A stretch of DNA of 7,590 nucleotides, taken from NCBI GenBank assembly GCA_002508545.1, contig DAVH01000009.1:17995-25584 (forward strand), read 5' to 3'. The first letter of the stretch is position 1. Each line of letters starts with the position of its first letter. This document shows positions 1-5,132 of the stretch, piece by piece. A model generated the notes under the pieces. It was not told where the DNA came from and did not search any database. It saw nothing but the letters and a program-made list of their open reading frames with translations. The stretch is from Methanomassiliicoccus sp. UBA6 (lineage in GTDB: Archaea > Thermoplasmatota > Thermoplasmata > Methanomassiliicoccales > Methanomassiliicoccaceae). Both the position numbers and the translations under genes were made by a program.

Positions 1-261
1 GGGGTGAGCGGCGAGGCGGTGATCGACCCGATGGGCGTCTTCGCCGCCGGCGGCCCCAGAGGGCCGGTCCTCACCGCTGCCCTCTCCTCGGGCATCCTTC
101 ACCGCCGCGGCCGGGCGCTCCGCTCCGATGGCACCGTGGTGCCCAACGTGCTGCTGGCCGGTTCCGTCCTCCCGGGGAGCGCGTTCCCCCTCGGGCGGGG
201 CCTGGGGGACGTGGTATCGTCGGCCATGGACGCGGCGTCGATGGCCCTGGAGGAGCTATGA
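1..261 (+). CDS. glpB: C-terminal part of a GlpB-like flavoprotein (anaerobic glycerol-3-phosphate dehydrogenase subunit B), 5'-truncated
   Basis: An open frame enters from the left edge and ends at TGA 259-261, giving the last 86 or so residues of a protein. The tail reads DGTVVPNVLLAGSVLPG, then LGRGLGDVVSSAMDAASMA. This is the usual C-terminal FAD-binding end of GlpB and fumarate-reductase-like flavoproteins, where the 'dG..ipNLfaAGsvlpG' strand and loop contact the flavin before a final helix. The stop overlaps the start of the next gene (ATGA), and that gene encodes a GlpC-like iron-sulfur subunit, which favours GlpB over other flavoproteins. In the GlpABC complex subunit B helps pass electrons from glycerol-3-phosphate oxidation to the quinone or other membrane acceptor. 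The N-terminal nucleotide-binding motif lies outside the window, so the assignment rests on the tail and the neighbour. Confidence 0.55.
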   Translation, partial: GVSGEAVIDPMGVFAAGGPRGPVLTAALSSGILHRRGRALRSDGTVVPNVLLAGSVLPGSAFPLGRGLGDVVSSAMDAASMALEEL

Positions 262-1304
262 CCGCCCGAACCCTGGACGGCTGCATCAAGTGCGGCGCGT
301 GCGTCAGGGCCTGCCCGGTGCTGGCCCAAGAGGGAAGGGACGCTTTCCCCGGTCCCCGCCGGTTTACGGTGGAGGTCCCTCGCATCGGCGGCGTTATCCC
401 GTCTCTCCGGCCGGCACTGTCGATGTGCACCACCTGCGGGAGGTGCGAGGAGGTCTGCCCCTCCAGGCTGCCCCTCCCCCGGGCGCTGGTCCAGGTGCGG
501 GCCATCGCCTCCGCGGGCACGGACCTCCCGGACGGGCAGGCAAGGATGCTGGACAACGTCGCCGGCACCGGCCGGACGGTGGTGCCCGACCTCCCCCCGC
601 CGGCCATCCCGTCCTCGGGGGACCTGCTGTTCTTCCCTGGCTGCATCGCCGCGGGGCGGCTGCCGGAAGCGGTGTCCGCGGCCCTCAGGCTGCTGGAGGC
701 CGCCGGCTCCAGGCCGTTCGCCCCGCCCGGCTGGGCCTGCTGCGGGTCGCCGCTGGAGAAGATCGGCGCGACCGGACCCCTGGAGGAGGTGCACGCCCGC
801 AACGCCGGCCTCCTGGGCACCGGGAGGGTGGTGACCGCCTGCCCCGGGTGCACCGTGGAGCTTCGCTCCGCCTACGGGGCGGACGCGTGGCACATCATCG
901 AGCACCTTCACGGCCTCGGCGGGATACCTCGGGAGAGGTTCGACGGCACCGCTCCGGAGGTGAAGGTCGCGCTGCACCGCCCCTGCCATCTCGCCCGGGT
1001 GGTGGGGCCGCACACCATGGACATGGCCAGGGACCTTCTGGAGGCGGCGCCGGGGGTGCAGGTGGTGGAACACGAGGGCGAGAACGACTGCTGCGGCGGG
1101 GGCGGCGGCGTGGCTTCGTCCCGGCCGGAGGTCGCCGAGGAGATGGCCCGCCGGAAGGTCCGCTCGGCACGGGAGGCCGGGGCGGAGATCATCCTCGCGC
1201 CCTGTCCCTTCTGCGTGGTGAACCTGCGCCGGGCCGGCGGCATGGAGGTCGAGGACCTGACCACCTTCTTAGCAAGGAGGTTGGACCCAGGACAGAATAA
1301 ATAA
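258..1304 (+). CDS. glpC: GlpC-like (Fe-S)-binding protein with two CCG domains (anaerobic glycerol-3-phosphate dehydrogenase subunit C)
   Basis: This 348-residue protein has two N-terminal 4Fe-4S motifs, C9-x2-C12-x2-C15-x3-C19-P and C57-x2-C60-x2-C63-x3-C67-P. Two cysteine-rich CCG domains follow: C129, C161-C162, C195-x2-C198, then C243, C278-C279, C316-x2-C319. This order is typical of GlpC, HdrD and related electron-transfer subunits that link a flavoprotein to a membrane acceptor. In HdrB/HdrD the CCG motifs bind non-cubane clusters; that both do so here is inferred. E. coli GlpC is somewhat longer, about 396 residues. The start is ATG 258, overlapping the upstream stop by ATGA, with a Shine-Dalgarno GGAGG at 249-253. 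This implies translational coupling to the GlpB-like gene. There are no transmembrane segments. An HdrD-like or other oxidoreductase partner is possible, but the flavoprotein neighbour makes GlpC the best call. Confidence 0.75.
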   Translation: MTARTLDGCIKCGACVRACPVLAQEGRDAFPGPRRFTVEVPRIGGVIPSLRPALSMCTTCGRCEEVCPSRLPLPRALVQVRAIASAGTDLPDGQARMLDNVAGTGRTVVPDLPPPAIPSSGDLLFFPGCIAAGRLPEAVSAALRLLEAAGSRPFAPPGWACCGSPLEKIGATGPLEEVHARNAGLLGTGRVVTACPGCTVELRSAYGADAWHIIEHLHGLGGIPRERFDGTAPEVKVALHRPCHLARVVGPHTMDMARDLLEAAPGVQVVEHEGENDCCGGGGGVASSRPEVAEEMARRKVRSAREAGAEIILAPCPFCVVNLRRAGGMEVEDLTTFLARRLDPGQNK

Positions 1305-1307
1305 ATA
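1296..1307 (+). promoter_or_regulatory. candidate archaeal TATA-like element before the small Cys4 gene
   Basis: An AT-only run, AATAAATAAATA, overlaps the last codons of the glpC-like gene and stands out in GC-rich DNA. Its centre is about 29 bases upstream of the TTG start at 1331, so transcription would begin almost at the start codon. This spacing would suit a leaderless or very short-leader mRNA. No clear BRE is visible, so this is a weak call. Confidence 0.3.
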
Positions 1308-1330
1308 GGTACACTCCCTGTGCGAGGTCG

Positions 1331-1543
1331 TTGAACAAAGACCAGTATCTATGCTTTTCCTGCCTGTACTCCGACAAGCGGCCCGAGGCAGGGGTGAACG
1401 AAGGGCTGATATTCTGCCAGACGAAGAGGCTGGTGGTCCGGCCGAAGACGCAGTGCGAGGTCTACGTCCGGGCGACCGCGCAGAACCGCGAAAGTTTCAA
1501 GGCCTCCATCTACGGCACGATAGCCGCCGAAGAGTTCGAGTGA
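1331..1543 (+). CDS. small four-cysteine protein, possible zinc-binding, function unknown
   Basis: I do not recognise this 70-residue protein. It has a CxxC pair near the N-terminus (C8, C11) and two further cysteines at C29 and C42, a layout compatible with a single structural zinc site. The stretch between them is basic and polar (FCQTKRLVVRPKTQCEVYVRA), and the C-terminus is acidic (AAEEFE). There is no signal peptide or membrane helix. The start is TTG 1331: no ATG or GTG is available in frame, and a later start would lose the CxxC. GAGGT at 1324-1328 lies only two bases before it, too close for a normal ribosome site, so leaderless initiation is possible. It follows the glpC-like gene by 26 bases and is closed by a strong terminator. 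The third-position pattern and distinct composition suggest it is real, but no homologue could be checked. Confidence 0.55.
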   Translation: MNKDQYLCFSCLYSDKRPEAGVNEGLIFCQTKRLVVRPKTQCEVYVRATAQNRESFKASIYGTIAAEEFE

Positions 1544-1553
1544 TCGAAAACCG

Positions 1554-1590
1554 GACCCCTGACCTGGTCAGGGGTCGAACCCCCCTTTTT
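1554..1590. terminator. perfect 11-bp hairpin terminator between convergent genes, probably bidirectional
   Basis: The arms GACCCCTGACC (1554-1564) and GGTCAGGGGTC (1566-1576) are perfect reverse complements around a single T, so the real loop would be slightly larger after the innermost pairs open. T5 follows at 1586-1590 on the plus strand. On the minus strand the hairpin is followed by TTTT, the complement of AAAA at 1547-1550. The element sits in the 66-base gap between the stop of the small Cys4 gene (1543) and that of the minus-strand KaiC-like gene (1610), so it can end both transcripts. Confidence 0.75.
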
Positions 1591-1609
1591 ATCGTTCTCG
1601 CGTCCAGAC

Positions 1610-2290
1610 TCATCTCCATTCGAGCAGGGAGGGCGCCCGATCGCCGGATGCCTGCTTGATCTCGAACGGTATCCACTGCGATGAGGTGATGCATCCCCTC
1701 ATGTTGCGCACCCGCATGCGGCGGTTCAGGTCCTCGTCGAACTTCAGCTCCAGGACCCCGTCGGCGATGGCCATGAGGTGGTTCACCGTTCTTTCGTCGT
1801 GCACGCCCTCGTGGATGGTGAAGAACGCGGTGCCGAACTCGCTGCGGATCCGGGATGACGATATCTGGAAGAACTTGAGGACCACGTTGGCCTGGTTGTA
1901 GAGGAACAGCGTGGACAGCGAATGTATCACGATCTTCACCGGCTTCTTGGTGCCCTCCGCCAGTGCGGAGATGTTGAACATGATGCCTTCCAGGTCGGAG
2001 ACCTTCCTGATCTCCGTCCCGTTGCAGTTGGTGGCCGCGTCCACCGAGCCCAGCAGCGAGGAGTGGTAGTCGATGATGAACAGGTTCCGTCCGAGCACCT
2101 CCTTGGACACCCCGAACGAGGTCATGATGTCCAGCAGGTCGCTCGGCAGGAGGTCCACGGTGACGAAGACCACCATGCTGTCCTGCTCCATCCAGTCCTT
2201 CGCTATGCTGACGGCGAACTCCAGCACGCCGATCCCCGGGCTCCCGATCATCAGCATCGAGGAGTGCTCGGGGAAGGTGGCCCTTATCAC
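1610..2290 (-). CDS. KaiC/RAD55-like RecA-fold protein with degenerate ATPase motifs
   Basis: This 226-residue protein has the length and fold pattern of a single KaiC/RAD55/GvpD-type RecA domain: an early glycine-rich loop, alternating hydrophobic strands and helices, and a late strand of the IHSLSTLFLYN type that resembles the KaiC Walker B region. The catalytic residues are missing. The P-loop reads GSPGIGVLE (residues 16-24), without the Lys-Thr/Ser of GxxGxGK(T/S). The Walker B Asp position is His123. It is therefore probably a pseudo-ATPase, or binds nucleotide without hydrolysis (inference). The start is GTG 2290, nine bases after the stop of the upstream gene. A strong Shine-Dalgarno, GAGGTGGT, overlaps that TGA, implying coupled translation with the tandem KaiC-like gene. 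Such proteins are common in archaea and often of unknown role, frequently in signalling. A sensor or partner subunit for the neighbouring protein is likely. Confidence 0.7.
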   Translation of the reverse strand: MIRATFPEHSSMLMIGSPGIGVLEFAVSIAKDWMEQDSMVVFVTVDLLPSDLLDIMTSFGVSKEVLGRNLFIIDYHSSLLGSVDAATNCNGTEIRKVSDLEGIMFNISALAEGTKKPVKIVIHSLSTLFLYNQANVVLKFFQISSSRIRSEFGTAFFTIHEGVHDERTVNHLMAIADGVLELKFDEDLNRRMRVRNMRGCITSSQWIPFEIKQASGDRAPSLLEWR

Positions 2291-2299
2291 GGGACCACC

Positions 2300-3772
2300 T
2301 CAGATGATCCGGGTGAGGGTAACATCTCCTCCAGCCTCCTTCTCCTCATAGTCCAGGGCATAGCACTCGGTGAACGGCTCCTCGCCGAAGAGTAGGACGG
2401 TGCCTCCGATGCGGTCGATCTTGATGTGGATGGTAGCCAGATCGGCCAGGCGGCCGGTGGCCGTGCTGGAGGATGGGGCCAGGGCCACGAAGATGCCGTT
2501 GTTCCTGCGCACCATGGCCAGGAAGTCCATCAGCTGGTCGCTGACGTCGTTCCCGTAGATCGACTGCATGGTGTCGAAACCCATGAGCGCGAGAATCGGT
2601 TTCTTCGAGCCGTTAAGGGAATACTCGATGTTCTGCCACTTGAAGTCCGAGAACGCGTTGGCACCTTCGACGGGAACGACGCAGCTGCCGCTCGCCGAGG
2701 TCATCTGGTCGGCCTTCTCCGGGATCCTGACCAGATGGTCGATCCTATCTTCGGGGACGAAGCGGGCGATCTTGGCCCGGGCGTTCTCCGCCGACGCCTT
2801 CCGCATGGGGACCCACATCACTCCCCGGCCAAGGGAGATGAAGTTGGACACCAGGGCCGATTCGAGCTCGTTGCTGATCGCCGTCGGGACGCCCTGTCCC
2901 AGCTCGATCAGGGTGATGGAGCCTTTCTCCAGGCCGCCGTTCAGGCACTTGTCCAGGTCTCCCAGCCCGCAGGACACCCGGTCGTCGAGGTCGGGCATCG
3001 CCCTCCACGCCCCCCTCGGGCCGCTGGAGGCTTGGTTGCGGTGATAGCCGAAGGTTTTTATCCGACCCCCGTCCAAGGTGAAGATGAACTTGGGCTGCTG
3101 GATCTCGCACCCCCTCAGCTTGACGATCTCCATCTCCCTGAGGCGGCGGCGGTTGTACTCGGTGCAGGTCAGGTTGACCACCCCGTCGCCGAGGTAGTCC
3201 ACATCGGCCTCGGAGGTCTCCAGGACGAACATCACGTTGGAGCCGTAGCCCTCGACGATGTCCCGCTGGATCGTGGTCACCAGCTTCGAGCAGGTGAGGT
3301 TGTATTTATCGGCCAGCGCGTCTATGGAATCGATCACCACCAGGCCCTTCTCCGGCAGGTTCTTCTCGATGCACCGGTAGAGCACCTCCAGCTCCCCGAG
3401 GTCCTTGCCGATGGAGATGGCGAGGCCTCCGACCTTGGCGATCTCCATCGGGGGGTTCTTGACCCCCTTCAGGTCGCTCAGCCCGGTTCGCTTGCCCCCC
3501 TCCCCCTGGCTCTGATCGGCGAAGCCGTCGGTGCGCCCCAGGTGGTTGCTCTTCTCCTTGAGCCATGGGAATTGCGTCAGCAGGCTGTTGTCGGATACCC
3601 GGGTGGAGTGGTAGAAGCCCCACTGCATGGATGACAGTTCCTCGATGGTCTGCAGGGCGAAGGTGGTCTTGCCCGCCCCGGCCGTTCCCCGCACGATGAG
3701 AGAGTGCCCTCCCGGGTTCGTGAAGAACTGATAGACCTCGGAGGGTATCTTCAGTTTCGGCGGTTTTTCCAT
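2300..3772 (-). CDS. tandem KaiC-like/GvpD-like RecA-fold ATPase, first domain intact, second degenerate
   Basis: The protein has 490 residues from ATG 3772 and two RecA-type halves. Positions here count from an upstream GTG at 3784, four codons earlier. The first half has an intact Walker A, GTAGAGKTT (33-41), Walker B LVVIDSID (148-155), and the KaiC-type basic strand RRRLREMEIVKLRG (212-225). The second half opens with the KaiC/RAD55 signature GLGDLDKCLNGGLEKGS (273-289), but its P-loop reads ELGQGVPTA, lacking GK(T/S), and its Walker B region ILALMGFDTM has no Asp at the usual place. Only the first half should hydrolyse ATP (inference). ATG 3772 is preferred to GTG 3784 because a TATA-like element at 3803-3809 predicts transcription starting near 3779. 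It is the first gene of a two-gene minus-strand operon and diverges from glmU. Automated pipelines may call this family GvpD P-loop protein, but no gas-vesicle genes are visible here. Confidence 0.75.
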   Translation of the reverse strand: MEKPPKLKIPSEVYQFFTNPGGHSLIVRGTAGAGKTTFALQTIEELSSMQWGFYHSTRVSDNSLLTQFPWLKEKSNHLGRTDGFADQSQGEGGKRTGLSDLKGVKNPPMEIAKVGGLAISIGKDLGELEVLYRCIEKNLPEKGLVVIDSIDALADKYNLTCSKLVTTIQRDIVEGYGSNVMFVLETSEADVDYLGDGVVNLTCTEYNRRRLREMEIVKLRGCEIQQPKFIFTLDGGRIKTFGYHRNQASSGPRGAWRAMPDLDDRVSCGLGDLDKCLNGGLEKGSITLIELGQGVPTAISNELESALVSNFISLGRGVMWVPMRKASAENARAKIARFVPEDRIDHLVRIPEKADQMTSASGSCVVPVEGANAFSDFKWQNIEYSLNGSKKPILALMGFDTMQSIYGNDVSDQLMDFLAMVRRNNGIFVALAPSSSTATGRLADLATIHIKIDRIGGTVLLFGEEPFTECYALDYEEKEAGGDVTLTRII

Positions 3773-3802
3773 TGACTGCCCCACATTAAATTAATTGCTG
3801 GC

Positions 3803-3809
3803 TATAAAA
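3803..3809 (-). promoter_or_regulatory. candidate archaeal TATA box for the KaiC-like operon
   Basis: The minus strand reads TTTTATA here, within otherwise GC-rich DNA. A normal archaeal spacing of about 27 bases puts the transcript start near 3779, some 7 bases before ATG 3772 and after GTG 3784. This predicts a leaderless or nearly leaderless mRNA and supports the ATG. There is no clear Shine-Dalgarno in front of either candidate start. Confidence 0.45.
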
Positions 3810-3896
3810 CCCTGGGAAGCGGTTTAAATCTTTGTTGCACAGTACGATAAGTGATAACCACTCAGTGTGGCGGGGGGAATCATTCGGTTAAAAAGG

Positions 3897-3903
3897 TTTA
3901 TTT
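3897..3903 (+). promoter_or_regulatory. candidate archaeal TATA box for glmU
   Basis: TTTATTT is preceded by an A-rich GGTTAAAAAG (3887-3896 or so) that could serve as a BRE-like segment. Predicted transcription would start near 3925-3928, at the ribosome-binding site, which is rather close. A second AT-rich element, TTTAAAT at 3823-3829, is an alternative that would give a longer leader of about 85 bases. The sequence alone does not decide between them. Confidence 0.35.
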
Positions 3904-3909
3904 GCAGAG

Positions 3910-3922
3910 AGTCGAATCGACT
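3910..3922. promoter_or_regulatory. 13-base perfect palindrome in the glmU leader, possible operator
   Basis: AGTCGAATCGACT is a perfect inverted repeat of 6-base arms around one central A. It lies between the TATA-like TTTATTT (3897-3903) and the Shine-Dalgarno AGGAGG (3925-3930). A dimeric repressor bound here would cover the transcription start. Its position supports a regulatory role; no regulator is identified. Confidence 0.35.
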
Positions 3923-3924
3923 TC

Positions 3925-3930
3925 AGGAGG
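3925..3930 (+). promoter_or_regulatory. glmU: Shine-Dalgarno AGGAGG that fixes the glmU start
   Basis: AGGAGG lies seven bases before GTG 3938. An ATG-like upstream extension to 3851 (29 extra residues) has no conserved content and would run through the promoter and palindrome. The GTG start also yields the family N-terminus MKAVILAAGEGTRLRP. Confidence 0.8.
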
Positions 3931-3937
3931 AAGAAGG

Positions 3938-5131
3938 GTGAAAGCGGTTATTCTGGCTGCTGGAGAGGGGACCAGGTTGCGTCCCTTCACAATGTCGAGG
4001 CCCAAGGGAATGATTCCCGTCGGGAACCGGCCGATTCTCGAGTACATCGTCGAAGCGCTGGTCCAGAACGGGGTCAAGGACATCATCATGGTGGTCGGCT
4101 ACCGCAAGGACACCATCCTGTCCCACTTCGAGGACGGCAGGCGTTTCGACGCCCGCATTCAGTATGTCAATCAGGACAAGCAGCTGGGGACCGCTCACGC
4201 GCTGTCCCTGGCCGCCAAGCACCTGAACGGGGAGGACTTCCTCACCGTGGCCGGGGACAACCTGATCGACGGGAAGCTGATAGCGGACCTCCTGGCCAAG
4301 AAGGTGGGCTCCTCCATGGTGGTCACCGAGTCGGAGATCCCCTCGAAGTATGGCGTGGTGCAGATCAAGGACGAGAAGATCAACAACATCGTGGAGAAGC
4401 CGGAGACGAGGGTCGGCAACATCATCAATACCGGCGTGTACTACTTCAGGAGCGACATCATGAGGCATTTCTGCGAGCAGACCTTCGACATGGAGCGGGG
4501 GATAACCCAGACACTGGCTCCGATGATATCGCGCCTGGACTTCACCCCGGTGAAGACCAAGGGAAAGTGGATCGACGCGGTGTACCCGTGGGACCTGCTG
4601 AACATCAACTCATCGGCCCTCGAGTTCCACGGTCAGGGTATCAACGGGACGGTGGAGAGCGGGGTCACCATCAAGGGGGCGGTCTCCATCGGGAAGGGGA
4701 GCCGCATCCGCTCGGGCTCATACATAGAGGGTCCGGTGGCCATCGGCGAGGGTTGCGATATCGGCCCGAACGTGACCATCATGCCGTCCACCAGCATCGG
4801 CAACGGGGTTATCATCGGCCCGTACTCCTACGTCGATAGCTGCCTGATCATGAGCAGCGTGAGGATCGGCACGCACTCCCACCTGTCCCACTCCGTCCTG
4901 GACGACGGGGTGAAGATCAAGGCCGGGCTGTCCGCCACCACCGGCAGCAGCTACGCCCGCGTCGACCGCGAGGTGTTCAAGCTTCCGGACGTGGGGGCGC
5001 TGATCGGCCAGGACACCACGGTGGGGGCGCGGGTGGTCGTGTCGCCCGGCACCGTCATCGGGGCGGGCTGCCGGATAGCGGACGGTGTTAAGGTGAGCGT
5101 CAATCTCGATAACAACAGCGTTGTGGTCTGA
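3938..5131 (+). CDS. glmU: archaeal bifunctional GlmU-type sugar-1-phosphate nucleotidylyltransferase/acetyltransferase
   Basis: The 397-residue protein starts at GTG 3938. The N-terminal Rossmann-like nucleotidyltransferase domain shows LAAGEGTRLRP (6-16) with Lys23 in SRPKGMIPV, LGTAHA (83-88), GDN (106-108, metal/sugar-phosphate site), EKP (153-155), NTGVY (164-168) and WIDAVYPWDLLN (211-222). From about residue 236 to the end are hexapeptide repeats such as IGKGS, IGEGC and IGNGV, forming a left-handed beta-helix acyltransferase domain. This arrangement matches archaeal GlmU, which would acetylate glucosamine-1-phosphate and uridylylate the product to UDP-GlcNAc in the cytoplasm. A glucose-1-phosphate thymidylyltransferase-like role is the main alternative. 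It is the first gene of an operon with glmS, whose start is one base after the stop. Codons include seven AGG and five ATA, unlike glmS downstream. Confidence 0.85.
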   Translation: MKAVILAAGEGTRLRPFTMSRPKGMIPVGNRPILEYIVEALVQNGVKDIIMVVGYRKDTILSHFEDGRRFDARIQYVNQDKQLGTAHALSLAAKHLNGEDFLTVAGDNLIDGKLIADLLAKKVGSSMVVTESEIPSKYGVVQIKDEKINNIVEKPETRVGNIINTGVYYFRSDIMRHFCEQTFDMERGITQTLAPMISRLDFTPVKTKGKWIDAVYPWDLLNINSSALEFHGQGINGTVESGVTIKGAVSIGKGSRIRSGSYIEGPVAIGEGCDIGPNVTIMPSTSIGNGVIIGPYSYVDSCLIMSSVRIGTHSHLSHSVLDDGVKIKAGLSATTGSSYARVDREVFKLPDVGALIGQDTTVGARVVVSPGTVIGAGCRIADGVKVSVNLDNNSVVV

Positions 5132-5132
5132 T

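Noticed and set aside
99..1073. Long minus-strand frames opposite the glpC-like gene
   Set aside because: The plus-strand protein retains every cysteine of two ferredoxin motifs and two CCG domains, so the opposite frames are shadows.
2426..3634. 402-codon plus-strand frame opposite the tandem KaiC-like gene
   Set aside because: It has no start signal or domain, and its composition mirrors the antisense gene, whose Walker motifs and signature are clear.
3851..3937. Upstream in-frame extension of glmU from 3851
   Set aside because: The extra 29 residues have no family similarity. They would cover the TATA-like element, palindrome and Shine-Dalgarno, and GTG 3938 has an AGGAGG at ideal spacing.
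5112..5124. ACAAC-AGC-GTTGT inverted repeat at the end of glmU, considered as a glmS ribozyme or attenuator
   Set aside because: The stem is only five base pairs, lies inside the glmU coding sequence one codon before its end, and there is no room for a glmS ribozyme in the one-base gap.
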